DNA of 64,000 bases. Source: Tricholoma matsutake. Lineage: Eukaryota > Basidiomycota > Agaricomycetes > Agaricales > Tricholomataceae. The stretch is taken from positions 7,192,001 to 7,256,000 of the forward strand of contig AP026550.1 of NCBI GenBank assembly GCA_026075535.2, written 5' to 3'. Of this stretch, positions 23,536 to 35,340 are shown piece by piece. The translations under genes and the position numbers were made by a program. Each line of letters opens with the position of its first letter. The first letter of the stretch is position 1. Below the pieces are notes generated by a model. It saw only the letters and a program-made list of their open reading frames with translations, was not told the DNA's origin and ran no database searches.

Positions 23536-24085
23536 ATAGGAGATGTGATTTCTCTATGGAAGGTGGCAAAATTGTTGCCACCCACTGAGGTTGCTGAGGA
23601 TAAATAATGATATTTCCATGAAAACCTTGTTGAACTTGAGGAAAAGTGTGATCAGGATCACAAGCACTTTCTTCACTCAATTGAACAATTGAACATTTTG
23701 CATGGCACAATGCAATCATAGATTCTTCAATGGGTGTCAAATCTTGGAGCTCAGAAGGTACAGAACCAAGATATGTTCCATTTGCTAATGCAAGCACAGG
23801 AGTTTTCCCTTTTTGAATGGCTCTCAAACAAGACAAACATAAATTAATCTCATAAGCTGATGGCTCATTGGATATTTGGCAGATACCTGAAGGTTCTAAA
23901 ATGATATTGTTAAAACCACTCATGTGGTGAGAAAAACGAGGTGCCATGGAATCAAAATCTGCAGTAGATTGCAGACAATTAAGATTCAAAGAAGCCATTG
24001 GAATCCATTCACAATCTGATAGTGGACATGATTCTGCACAACAACTACAAGTACTTTCTTGAAGGGCCTTACTAGATGTTTCCAT
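23528..24085 (-). CDS. DUF6570-like N-terminal region of Helitron Rep
   Basis: Contains INLCLSCLRAIQKGKTPVLA and LGSVPSELQDLTPIEESMIA, the block that precedes Rep in many agaricomycete Helitrons. Cysteine pairs at the start (CSCCAESC) suggest a metal-binding patch. It overlaps the next frame by 8 bp. It is probably one exon or piece of the original large Rep-helicase gene. Confidence 0.65.
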   Translation of the reverse strand: METSSKALQESTCSCCAESCPLSDCEWIPMASLNLNCLQSTADFDSMAPRFSHHMSGFNNIILEPSGICQISNEPSAYEINLCLSCLRAIQKGKTPVLALANGTYLGSVPSELQDLTPIEESMIALCHAKCSIVQLSEESACDPDHTFPQVQQGFHGNIIIYPQQPQWVATILPPSIEKSHLLFV

Positions 24086-24226
24086 TTGGAACAGCTGAGC
24101 AATTTTTTCTTTAAGAGTGCAAGATATTACTCATGGCCAATCAGTTTGAATGCTGTTGTTATCCAAAGACAGCTTGGATTGGCGACTGGAATTTGAGGAT
24201 TTGTGAGTAGATTGATATTTACCTTT

Positions 24227-24569
24227 TCACAATTGATCTATGTGTTTTTTCAAACAATGATGCACAACATTGAGTGATCCAGCATGGTCATAGACTACAT
24301 GACAAATATCAAGTAAACGACATAATGGACGCTGACGTATTGTAGTACATAGCTGAGATAAAAAAGAAAATGTGAACATCATTTTCATTATCAGACAACT
24401 GTGTTCCCAAAAGTTCAGGGGGACAATCAGATTGAAATGCAGCACAACCTAGAGGAAGCTTCAGTTTGAAACATGTACAAGAGCCTTCAGTGATGTGGTT
24501 GATAATCTCATTCTTCACATCATCTAAAGACCCCACAGGAGAAAGCGCATGATTTGCAGCCATTGCCAA
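24227..24569 (-). pseudogene. Helitron-associated N-terminal fragment
   Basis: Two overlapping minus frames with a Cys pattern (GSCTCFKLKLPLGCAAF) lie directly upstream of the DUF6570-like block. Such short Cys-containing stretches often open fungal Helitron ORFs. Not assigned beyond that. Confidence 0.4.
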
Positions 24570-25705
24570 AGCTTCTGCTTTTGATAATTATTTGAACCAT
24601 GTTAAAGAGTTATCAATCAAACCTTCTTCTAATGCCCTCCATCAATTGTGCATTGATTGCAATAACCGCTGGTTTTCAAAAGCATCCAGAGGAAAATGAT
24701 ACCCTAGACTGTTACAGATTATCCGAGGACAGGCAGGGGAGCTTTGACAACTTTGTCTGAGATCATAAATGTTAGATTGGGAGCATCATTCGCTCTCGTA
24801 ACAGCCAGACAGCCTTCATTTGTATGATAGACGAATAAAAGCCATTAAAGAAAATTGGATATTGATTGAATGAGCAGGAATTCCATGCTGATGCAATAAG
24901 ATATCCAACTCTGATGAAGGAAGAGAATAGAGAGGCGATGAGGAATACAATAATATTTCATGAAGTAAAGGAATATTGTCAGAGATTTGTGGTAAGCATT
25001 GCGAAGGGCCTGATGATGGCTCAATCACAAGCATGGAATCACCTAACAAAAAGATTGCAAGCAATGTAACAGACATGAATGTAATATTGCACCATTGACT
25101 CTACCGGACTCAAAACTGTTGTTGGAATCATGCGGTGAACAAGAAGAATCCTCTGCTAATAAGTTAGATACAACAAACAAAGGAACAAAGTCAGTAACAT
25201 ACCATCCATGTTCTCCATCGAAACTGAATTGTTACACATCAGCTTTCCCTCCGAGATCATGAATTCCCAATTGTAAGCATTCCAGTTTCATCCGAGGCAC
25301 AGACTAAATGACAAGTTGTCTTCGATTTCCAACTCCAGAACACAGGTCAGCGATCCCAAACCCACATCAGCATTCACAGGTAACGAGATGGGTGATTGAT
25401 GGACATCAAGACAGTTTGCCAAAGACCAAGAAATGCTAGATGTAGAGCATTAATCATCAAAAACCACAGACACAGATCGACCTTGAATTAAGCCAGTAGA
25501 CATGATTGTGAAAGCAAGAGAGAGAATGCAGGAGGCAACCGAAACATTGAATGTTACAAATAGACCCGCAGAATGGCTTACTCATTGATTGTGTGAGAAG
25601 AATGATGATCATTTGTTTTACAAATGACTCCTAACAACCAATCACCATTTGACACATCAACATGTATCAGGTATTTTGAATCTGAAATTTTCTCGGTCTG
25701 CAAAA
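24570..25705. other. Helitron 5' region
   Basis: Contains a minus frame at 25076-24816 (86 codons) without recognised family. The remainder shows no clear gene. Presumed promoter and leader of the Rep gene. Confidence 0.4.
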
Positions 25706-25725
25706 CCCACTACTAAAGTAGTGGG
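25706..25725. repeat. Terminal palindrome, Helitron 5' end
   Basis: Perfect 8 bp stem CCCACTAC/GTAGTGGG with loop TAAA. On the minus strand it follows immediately after TC, the usual first dinucleotide of a Helitron. Confidence 0.7.
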
Positions 25726-25735
25726 GATTTTTTCT

Positions 25736-25915
25736 TTTATTTTTTTACATCAGAATACTGTAAGAGTGTCCTCTTACATCAGCATCCATTATCACATGTT
25801 ATCCTGATAGCATATAGTCTATACCTCGAGTCTTGTACTGTAGCTTAGTTTCCTCCCCCAAAATATACTAAGTTCATAACATGTCTTGTTCTCCTTGAGT
25901 GTTGGAAGCTCCAGC
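25736..25915. other. Short spacer between Helitron and Gypsy LTR
   Basis: Includes the right-hand host flank of the Helitron site. The last five bases, CCAGC (25911-25915), would be the left target duplication of the Gypsy LTR. Confidence 0.5.
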
Positions 25916-26339
25916 TGTAAGGGGACTAGGGGATGCCCCATGTGTTTTTCCTATTTTTTACATTCATCCTATATTTTTCCTCACTTCATTTCCTTCAATT
26001 CTGTATTTTCTATGATTTTTCCTTATTTTATTACTAATTTTACTTTCTATCACATTTGTGCATGTTGACAGTTTTATATTTAGAGGTGGAGCACCCCTTC
26101 CAACATCTACCCCTTGGTATGATGTCATTTGGCAGCCTTGATCTGCCTATCTCCGCCTTTTCTATTTTTAGATTATTATTTGATTTTTGCAGTCTTCACA
26201 TATACTGGGCATTGGCAAAGTGGTCCTTAGAGTTTTCTCTTTGGATTTCCCTTTGCTAGGTGTGCCTCCAATCCCTGTAATATGTAGTATAATTTTAACT
26301 TTGGATTTCCCTTTGCTAGAAGCTGAGGTTGCCCTTATA
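25916..26339 (+). repeat. Gypsy family-1 5' LTR
   Basis: Begins TGTAAGGGGACTAGGGG and ends GTTGCCCTTATA. Same family as the solo LTR 53515-53939, whose ends are fixed by a target duplication, and as the inverted LTR 54331-54756. It contains a duplicated TTTGGATTTCCCTTTGCTAG near 26240-26320. Confidence 0.85.
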
Positions 26340-29300
26340 GTAGAAAACTCTCTCTTAAGGCCCAAAATTGTGAATGTGCTGCCCAAGATAGGCAGGTACA
26401 GAGTGGATGACACTTCCCAAAGCTCCACAGACTCCCTACACACTGTTCCCAACAGTCCTGCCTTTAGTGTGCCACCATTTTCACCTAACATGCCCCCTAG
26501 CAACATGGACACATCAGAGTGCCTCGATGCGCTTGAAGGTGATGATACCAGAATACATGCGCAAATCGATTCACTTAAATCTATGATTGAAAACTTTGTC
26601 AGAACCCTTCAGACTACCTCCATGACCAACATTCCCCCCATTACGACTCCAAGCACACCCAACAACAACAATGAGCTGCCTAGTGCACCCACTAAGGAGT
26701 GCGCCCAGATCAAACTGTCCCCCCCCCCCACTGAATTTAACAGTGTGTGTGTGCAGGGGCATGCATTCCTTAATTCCTGTGAGTTGTACATCAGTCTCCA
26801 GTTGCATCAATTCATCGACGATACTGCAAAATTTTATTGGGTCTTCACAGATTCAATAGTAAGTGTAACAAACCTTGATTGCAAGAGTGCAGATCGCTGC
26901 AATTATGTCCAGGGAACTGTTCAACACACAGTTGTCAGACAGGGATGGGTCATACTCCCAGATAGCTGTCATCATTTCCATGGCTGCTATATTTGTGATA
27001 TGGGTCATCATGTCAACATCTGCTAGGTTGACAACATGACCTAAACAACTGTATTCAGAGTCAGATCAGAACTTAGCAAGAAAACTTATGGAAGTTGATT
27101 CTCCTCTGCAGACCAGGGGCTGAGACCCAAATATTGCTTCTCATAGATAGTTTCAATAGTCTCGCATTTTGTGGTATTGCTCAACATGTTGTTGAGGGTG
27201 AGGGTGAGGAGCTATGAAGTCCATCAGAATTACATCACAATCTATTCATGATGTTGTGCTTACTTTAGATTGGTCTGTATTCATTATCCCAATTTGATCA
27301 TAGACACTCACGAGATATTGCCCTAAGTTCTTCCCACTATGGTCCCCTGACACTGTTCAAAACCCGATAACCACCAAATGCATTGTCCACATCTCTTGAT
27401 GCTCATTTTTCACCTCAATCCAATGTGCAGTAACACCGAGAAAGGCTGCCTTCATGGTATCAACTGTCCACATGTTGGCCATTATGGAGATTTTACCAGG
27501 ACATATCTGAATGGAAGAAAGGTAAGTCTTTAGTCAGCTTATTTGAACATAAACACTTACTTTGATGTCATTTTTAAGCTGTGTAAGCCACTTAACAAAT
27601 TCATTGTGAAGATGACTGGTGACATCATGAGTTGTCGGCAGATCTTGCAAGATTGACTTTGGACGCATCACAACCAAGCAGTTATGAAATGTTGTTTTGT
27701 TTGCAACAGAAAGGGACTATGGCAGGTGATAAGGATTTCAGTATCACTTTCTCAGTGAGTATTTACCTGGTCATTAACTGCAACAAACTGAGTCACTGAA
27801 TGTAGTACATTTTCATGTGTAAAGACCAGCAGTTCACTTGGTTCTTTGATCAACTTGTCCAATGTACCCTGCCTCTCTCCCTTCACTCCACCTTTTTCTT
27901 CTTGCATCTTCTTCCAAATCAGGCACAGAATTGCCCAGTGGTGCTCAGGTATGTTTTGCTCTTTGCATCATTGTTGGTATACATTGTAATGCTGATGGAT
28001 GTGCTGTTGACAGGACAAGTTGCCACCAGTGTGGAACACTTTGTGCTTCCTGTACTTCTTTACAAATCCATCATCATTCCTATCAAATTCCATGTAAGAA
28101 TTTATGTATATGTTTGTGAATCATTGCTTACTTGCAAACGTTACACCAGCACCCACATGGTGTTATCCTTCTTGATAAATGTGCACTTGACTATATCTGT
28201 GAAGATCAATTGAAGGTCCTTCACTTTGTCCTTCTGGGTAATGACCTCTGATGGGATGGATATCTGGTGTTGCCCATGGAGCCCATCCTCCTCCATCTAT
28301 TCACCATTAGCTTTACTCACAGTTACTTGATAATTCATACCTCGCTATCACTTTGTGGCCCAAGCTCTCCATCCTTGTCAACCTGCATATCTTTGTTGTC
28401 AGGTTCATCACCATCCTCCTCTTCCTTGTCACTCATTTCTTTCTGCTTTCCACATCACTTCTTTTGTGGCCTAGGATCTGGCTCTTCAGCAGAAGAATCT
28501 CCCAAAGATGCATCATCTGAATCATCAGCCGCTCTCTTCCGACTTCCCTTGGTCTTGCCATTCTGTGGTGGAGCTGGGGCATTCTTTGCTGCATTCTTTG
28601 ACAGGGCTGCTTTTTTTGGTGGAGCCTTTGCACATGCTTTGCCATTTCCTTTTGTGGTCGCAGCCTTGCCTTTTGCCATGTGGTTATTGATGTGCATGTG
28701 TGCATAATTCACTGAGACTTGCGACTACATATACCTACTTTGTTTGGCACTGTGTTGTCTTTGCTGCCTGTGACTTCAGAGCCTCATCATTATTTTAGTT
28801 AGCTATAGGGTTTACATTGCTTTGCAAACTACATAGTAATAATTTATGTACCATGAAATGTCCTCTTATATGTAGTCAAAAGACTGGTTGCAACCAGTGT
28901 CAACTGGTTTTTGTCACTTTTTTTGTATTTTGTCTGACCTTGAGACCAGTAACTGAAAACTCTCAGGATCAACACAACTGCAACTGTCGGTCCAGTTGCA
29001 TTTGGTTGTGTTCAGTTTGGTTGTGATCATTTTTTTTGTTGCATCAACCAGACCTTCAAACACTACATACATGAAATCTGAATGCGCCTATCTCTATGTG
29101 GACCATATTCTGCACCAAACTAAAGAACTCAGTTCTCTACCCTTCTCCACTTGGGGTGACTTTTGAGCAGAGTTTGTACACCACTTTTGTCCCCTCCACG
29201 AGTGCCACTGAGCAGTGACACAGCTTGAGTCCTCCTCTTACCATCAGGCATGTCGATCTGTGGATGATTATATCAACAAGTTTAAGGACTTGGTGGACAT

Positions 29301-31280
29301 AGCAGGATATGGAAGTGGGCTACCAGTGGTGGTGAAGTTATGATGGGGCCTCAACCAAGAGATTCAGGACCAGATTGCACAGATGTTGGAAGGGCACCCA
29401 GCAGACAATGATATCTATGCTTGGTATGAAGCTGCTTCACTCGATGAGAATTGGCTCACAAATGCAGCATTTAACACTGCATTCTGTGCTCCAACTACCA
29501 CTCATGCACCCTACACCTTCAATCAAACCCTCCCCCAATGTAACCCCATTCCTATCCATCAGACTCCTGCACCAGCTGTCAATGTCCAGTACCGATGGAT
29601 GTTGATGCAGCCCATAGCTGTGCACATAGGTTGAATCTCTGCTACCGCTGTGGGGAAACTGGACACATGGCCGGAGCATGCCCCCATCATCAGGATATTT
29701 GCATGCTCACCCTGAGGGGTGAGATGAACTCCTCCAGGACCTGTTGGTGCTTGTAGATGTCAAGGAAGCAAAGGGTCAGGTTGAAGAGGAGACCAAATCA
29801 GAAGTTGTAGAGGAGCAGGATTTTTCTATTAGCAGTGAGTGAATCGTACACCCTCGTTGCCTGTCCATAACCACTTTGAGGTTTTGTCAGTTGAATCCCT
29901 GGAGAATGAATCTGATTCCATGACTGTTCCCCTCCCTGACCCTTCGAAGTTGGCTGAAGACGTACCTGCTCTCCCTACCTCCCTCTGCCTCACACCCCAA
30001 AATTAAATCATGAGAGCGCAAACTACCATGCAAATATATTGTTTTGTCCACTCCCTTGACACATTCCTTAAGCCTGGCAATCAAACTACAGACTACCAAC
30101 ACAGGACAGATACTTGGTGTCTCTGTGCTCCTGGACTCTGGTGCAACTGGTCTCTTCATCGATGCCCACCTTGCACAACAACACCACCTGAACACTTGCT
30201 CACTCTCATGTCAAGTACCTGTTTATAATGTGGATGGGTCCCCAAATGAAGCTGGTGCCATAGACCTGGTCCTCCATTACAAAGATCATAGTGAGTGTGC
30301 CCTTTTTGCTGTCACTCAGTTAGGAAAGCAGAAGGAGATCTTGGGCTATCCATGGCTTAGAGACCATAACCCAGAGGTCAACTGGCATACCAGGGAGGTC
30401 ACCATGAGCTGGTGTCCATCCAGCTGTCACACTTGTTTCACAGAAGCTAGGCAAGAACATCATGGACAAAGGGCCTCAGTATGACATACTTGGAAGTGTT
30501 GTGCTGGACCCCTACCTGTGCCTGATGTGGAGTTAGAGGGGGTTCCTGATCTGATGCCGGACCCAGATGACAACCAGGAGGAGCCAGAGGAAGTGGAGGA
30601 AGGTGATCAGATTCTCTACCCTGCAATTCGTCTGTCACATGAGGTGTGTGCTACATCAAACATATCCCAATGCCTCGCTGAAGCCTTCCACAAAAACAAT
30701 GCTGCTAAACCCTCTACTGATTCCTTACTTCCTCATCTACATGAGTTTGGGGATGTGTTCTCCAAGGAATTGTTTGACTCTCTCCCTGCATGCAAGCCAT
30801 GGGATCACATGATCAAACTCACCCCCTGGTGCAACCCCTTCATCCTGCAAGGTCTATCCTCTCTCCCCTGAAGAACAGCAACAGCTTGACCAGTTCATTG
30901 ACAAGCACCTGGCCTCCAGATGTATTCGACCATCAAAGTCACCCATGGCCTCTCCCTTTTTCTTTGTCAAGAAGAAGGATGGCTCCCTTTGACCAGTTCA
31001 AGACTATAGAAGGCACAACAACATCATGGTCAAAAATTGCTACCCATTACTTCTCATCTCCAAACTTGTGAACCAGCTCCATGGAGCCCAATACTTCACC
31101 AAGCTCGATGTCTGTTGGGGTTACAATAGGGTGAGGATAAAGGAGGGAGATGAGTGGAAGGCAATCTTTCGTACCAACAGTGGTCTTTTTGAACTGCTTG
31201 TCATGTTCTTTGGCCTTACTAATAGTCCTGCCACATTTCAGACCATGATGAACAACATCTTCCATGACCTCATCCTCAAA
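26340..31280 (+). mobile_element. Gypsy family-1 element, gag-PR-RT part, 3' end lost
   Basis: Gag starts after the LTR. Its DSLKSMIENF coiled segment and GHAFLNSCELYISLQLHQF (about 26758-26815) match fungal Gypsy gag. The frame is broken by a hAT remnant (26862-29065) and resumes at about 29065 with STWGDF and DDYINKFKDLVD-like pieces. A CCHC knuckle CYRCGETGHMAGAC lies at about 29641. Protease LLDSGATGLFID is near 30131, and RT begins near 30750. RT stops at 31280 inside FHDLIL, before the catalytic DD box. Integrase and 3' LTR are absent. Several stops and frame changes. Confidence 0.8.
26862..29065 (-). mobile_element. hAT transposase remnant nested in gag
   Basis: Minus-strand gene starting near 28712 with a basic Lys/Ala-rich N-terminus and an acidic tail. 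Next is CQQHIHQHYNVYQQ near 27990 (a zinc-finger-like stretch common before agaricomycete hAT transposases), LPTTHDVTSHLHNEFVKWL near 27640, PGKISIMANMWTVDTMKAAF near 27495-27435, SGDHSGKNLG near 27350, and CLGHVVNLADVDMMTHITNI near 27040-26980. The C-terminal dimerisation region is missing. Gag sense reads continuously from FYWVFT to YMKSECAYL when this block is omitted. Terminal repeats and 8 bp duplications could not be confirmed. Confidence 0.7.
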
Positions 31281-31512
31281 GTATGGAGTAACATGGATAC
31301 ATCTGGATACATCTGGATATGCACCTCTGGATACAGATACAGTATGGATAAGGATACAACTATATCTGGATAAACCATGGCTATCTGTGTGCCTTACTTA
31401 ATTATGTTATATAATAGAAAAATAATCACCGTGACCAAGGTTTGAACCTGAAACCATTCTGATGGACATTGACATATGTAGGAGTCCTCTTACCACTACA
31501 CTATAGATCGGG
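31281..31512 (-). mobile_element. tRNA-derived SINE-like element with GTATCCA-type tail
   Basis: The minus strand from about 31505 shows an A-box-like TAGTGTAGTGGTAAG and a B box GGTTCAAACC flanked by a T-stem-like TCAGG/CTTGG. It continues 3' through AT-rich sequence to a repeated GTATCCAGAT tail near 31290-31370. It abuts the broken Gypsy RT at 31280. Acceptor stem pairing is only partial, so it is a tRNA-related element rather than a functional tRNA gene. Confidence 0.5.
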
Positions 31513-33439
31513 TCGTAATGGATATTGTGGAGGGGAAACAGAAAGGACTTGGCTTCAGCTTGTAAGAAGCTGCACCCTTCACCTTGTCTGGTGTCCTAAT
31601 TTCAAGACAAAGATTTGGGGGTAGAAGCAGGGAAGTGTGGGTGAATGCAGGAAGGAGTATGGAAGGCTTGGTTTAAGTTCAGATGAGATTTAGAACTTCA
31701 GAGGGAGACTAGAAGTCGAGTCGAAATGGAGTTCAGACTCTTAGAGAACTGAGGTAGGAGTAGAAGGGGTTTAGATTGGCAGGTTAAAGTCAAGTCTATG
31801 TTGATATACAAACTGAGGAATACAAGACAAAACCAACTAGGCTTAAATACTAAAGTCCAGACTAAAAGCAGAATGGAAGTGGGAGTTGTGGCAGTGTCTC
31901 AACTGCATAGATAAATGACCTCGTGGGAGCTGCACTGGAATCCATTGATAGGTCCACCTTGTTGTTCAAGCTCAGAAAACACATCTACAATTGTCGTCAA
32001 AGCTCTATGAACCCCTCTGAAGCTCTATGATGCTCTACAAAGCTCTACAATGCTTCAAAATCCTTCACAACACTTCGAAATTCTTTGTGACACCTCGAAA
32101 TTCTTTGTATGCCTTCGGCTGCTATAACAACAATTCCCCAAACCTTTGTACAGCTCAGGATATACACTTGGAGCATCGTCGATGGGTTCTGAACCCGTAT
32201 CGAGCAATATCGCAGCGATATCGGCCTTCAAACAAGTCCGATATTTCCTCGACTGACTTCGAAAATCATCAAACATCGCAAATCGACATTGGACACTATA
32301 TCGCTATCCAAATAATCATCACACACATGCCAGACATATCCCCTACCATTGTCAAACAAAATCGCACTGATATTGGGCCATGAACAAAATCCAAAGAATC
32401 TTCAAAAATCTTCGAAAAACATTGTCGGACACAGTATTTCCTGTTCGAACAATCTTCAGACGCATGCTGGACACATGGGACACTATATCACATATATTGA
32501 ACACATTTCAACTGTATGTGCATGCATACAATCCACTCAAAGCAGTTTCCAATCTTTTATTCAATTTATAACAAGGACAGTCTGGTTTTAGCTATTCTTT
32601 CTTATTATTTCTTCATCATGTGTTATATTCACCCCTTCTAGGCTTGCTTTATTGTTCTGATATACTTATATTGTCTTTTGCCTCGAGTTTTTCCATATGT
32701 TTGCCTCATGTTCTCTAGCCTTTTTAGGTACTTTCTTTATTTTATATAAAAAGATGTACTAGATACAAAGAAAAACAAGAAAGTCGTCATCTTCCTCCCA
32801 GATCACAGTGATTTGAGAGTACAGTTTAGTCTTATTCAGTCTGAAGTTTGGTGTTTTATGCTAAACTTCCTCAAAATTCCTCCCATTACGCTATTTTTGC
32901 TCTTGCTTTCCTTGATTAGCCTTTTCTTCACTTCTACTACTTGTCTAGTCCCCCGATCTTGCATCCGAACATATCGGCGCACTTGAAATTCCTCGAAACC
33001 TCTTCAAAAAATATCACAACATCTCGAAAAGCATTGTGACATCTTGAAAATCATTGCAACACCTTGCAAATCATTGCAACATCTCACAAATCATTGCAAC
33101 CCCTCGAAACACATGCTTTTAGCCTCAAACAGCTTCAACAAGCAGTTGTTTCATGACTATTTGATGGTCGGTCTGACAGGTGACATCTAGAGGGCCTCAC
33201 ATCCTTCCTCTGACTCGTGTTATACCATCCAAAGCCATTTTGTGGGTTTTGTTTGGGTTTCCGGGTTGAGCATCATCACCATAGTTGAATTTGCAAAAGA
33301 GACGGAAGCCTTGGGAAGGCAGCCATGGGTGCTGTACAAGGCAGCCTGGTGCACAGCAGTGTGGGCAGTGCAAGGCAGCCGGGAATGAAGTGGAATGAGT
33401 TTGAAGAATGTCAGCAGAAAAGGGTTGGATAATTGCGGG
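31513..33439. other. Non-coding tract with degenerate short repeats
   Basis: No protein family recognised. Degenerate ~20 bp direct repeats of the type CTCGAAATTCTTTGTGACAC occur at 32020-32115 and again at 32980-33115 (CACAACATCTCGAAAAGCAT-like). The rest is AT-rich with no convincing ORF. Confidence 0.45.
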
Positions 33440-34966
33440 TTCCGATGGGGCAAGGAATGGATTGTGACATGTTCCCAAGAAGCATATGGAAGGGGAGGGG
33501 CATAGGGCAATGCATAAACTGGAGAAGGTCTGGGTAGATTTATCAGGACCACACACTGTAAAATCACAAGCTGGGAATTCATACATTATGAATATAGTTG
33601 ATGACTACACATTGCATCCATGGTCCATCCCCCTTAAACTTAAGAGTGATGCCTTCCATGACCTCCAAGCTTGGGAACTAGTCCAGGAGAATCTTCATGT
33701 GGGCACATAAATCACCAATAATGGTGAACTCCAGACCCAACAAATGGAAGCATGGCTCCAGTCACATGGAATAAATAGACCACAAATTTACTGCACCTTA
33801 CACTTCTGCCCATATTGGTCATGTTGAGCGCATGCACTGGACATTGATGGGAATGGCACGCACTATGCACTTCTATGTGAACTTGCCTACTTTCCTATGG
33901 GACAAGTTATACTTAACTGCCACTCATTTACATGCCAAAACTACAACTCATTCACTTAATGGTAATACACCATGGGAGAAATGGCATGGGCGCAAACCTG
34001 ATTATTCTTACATGAGGGAAATTGAATGTAATGTCTTCATTCAGAACCAACATAATCCCAAGGTCTATGAGTGTTCTTTAGAGTGCATCTTCATTGGGTA
34101 TGAATCTAAACCAAAGGCATCCTGATGTTACCACCAAGATACACAGAAGGTTTATAGTTTGTATCATGTGAAGTTTGTCAAAACTCACAACAGTCATATG
34201 CCTGTTCCCACAATGCCAGCTGGATCCAGCTGTAGTGGAACCAGTTGACAAGCCTTCAATTTAAGAGTGTGATCTTCATCCTATTGATGCTGACCCTGAT
34301 GATAATTCCCTTACCACCAACATTCCCATCCAAATTTTTACACCGAACCTGCCTACTTCAATATTAGTACCCACTTCACCAGAACCAGTCCCATGTTGAT
34401 CCTCCAGGATACCAATACCCACTGAGAAGAATCCCAATGGGGGGCCAGCAATAAATAGGCTCGGGAGAGCAGTGCAGGAATCAAAGGAGTTGGCTGAGCA
34501 CGTCAAGGAGTATGAGTGGAACGGAAGAAGCTATTAGCTGATCTCCATACTGTCATTGCACCTGATGTGTCATTGATCAATCATGATCGGCGGGTTGAAA
34601 GGTCTTCCAATGACATTATGCTTGGTGATCAGGCACATCACCTCTCCACATTAATTCCGGAGATTTGAGTGTGCAAAAGAATATGTCTGGATTCACACTT
34701 TGCTTATGGCCATTGGATATTCACCTGAAGTGCCCACTCCCATACTTTGCGACAACACTGCATCAATTAATTTGTCTGAAGACCCACTTCTCCATTCCCA
34801 AGTCAAACATGTTGACATCAAATTCCACTTCCTATGCAAATGCATACAATCCCAGGAACTCAAATTACAGTATGTGCACACCCACAATAACATTGCTGAC
34901 ATTTTCACAAAAGCTCCTGACATCAAAACTTTCACTCATCTCCACAGTTTTCTAGGGCTCAAGTGA
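33440..34966 (+). mobile_element. Copia retroelement remnant (integrase and RNase H)
   Basis: Integrase: KLEKVWVDLSGPHTVKSQAG near 33519, IMNIVDDYT near 33590, GELQTQQMEAWLQSHGI near 33724, MHWTLMGMARTMHFY near 33832 and YSMREIECNVF-like near 34010. It then goes straight to the Copia C-terminal RNase H region 34700-34966 (PILCDNTASINLSEDPLLHS, VKHVDIKFHFL, NIADIFTKA). Most of the RT is missing, an internal deletion between about 34665 and 34690. Gag is also absent. Stops are present. Confidence 0.8.
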
Positions 34967-35013
34967 TTTTTACCCAATTCCATGCAAGGAGGAGTATTCA
35001 TGGTGAGGAGGAG

Positions 35014-35340
35014 TGTTGAGATCTGCACTGTGAATGGCACATTTGCACCCCTTTGATGTGGTGTGCTAATTATAGAACATTGTATGATGCAAAGTTTCCC
35101 CTTGTTATTTCTCTCTTTCTAACTCTCTCTTTATCTTATTCTCATTGTTAGTCACTTAGTATATATATCTACATACACTTACCGAACACCTCAGTCCATT
35201 ATACACTGACTGAGGTGAGTAGACTATATTGCTCAATCCATATACTCAATCACTTACTGTACTATTTATAGTTTACATGTGTATCACTTAGGTACAGTAG
35301 TGATCAATGTAGTCCATTATACACTGACTGAGTTTACATG
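35014..35340 (+). repeat. Copia 3' LTR (right end uncertain)
   Basis: Starts TGTTGAGATCTGCAC right after a purine run GGTGAGGAGGAG that fits the polypurine tract. Two tandem blocks, AGTCCATTATACACTGACTGAG and GTTTACATGTGTATC, each occur twice (35190/35311 and 35271/35332), so a small duplication blurs the right end. No second LTR in the window. Confidence 0.5.

Larger units (their letters stand above)
11344..25735 (-). mobile_element. 14.4 kb Helitron with captured genes
   Basis: Minus-strand Rep and Pif1-type helicase ORFs lie at 18750-24085. Boundaries were inferred by comparison with unit B: host sequence ending AATA (11343) and host sequence starting TTTATTTTTTTACATCA (25736) are joined at 50606/50607 in unit B. 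Insertion between A and T fits Helitrons. On the minus strand the element could begin TC at 25728 and end CCCAG at 11349. Both ends carry a CCCACTAC-GTAGTG palindrome. The shared right flank is only about 23 bp, so the exact ends are uncertain by roughly 15 bp. Frameshifts and stops in Rep and helicase indicate a non-autonomous, decayed copy. Confidence 0.8.

Noticed and set aside
28267..28707. Plus-strand 146-codon frame rich in Ser and hydrophobics
   Set aside because: It is antisense to the Lys/Ala-rich N-terminus of the hAT transposase.
31505..33115. CRISPR-like spaced repeats
   Set aside because: Units are degenerate, unevenly spaced and in a eukaryotic transposon context.
33197..33586. 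Overlapping minus-strand frames of about 120-129 codons
   Set aside because: They run antisense to the start of the Copia integrase and show no family motifs; treated as shadows.
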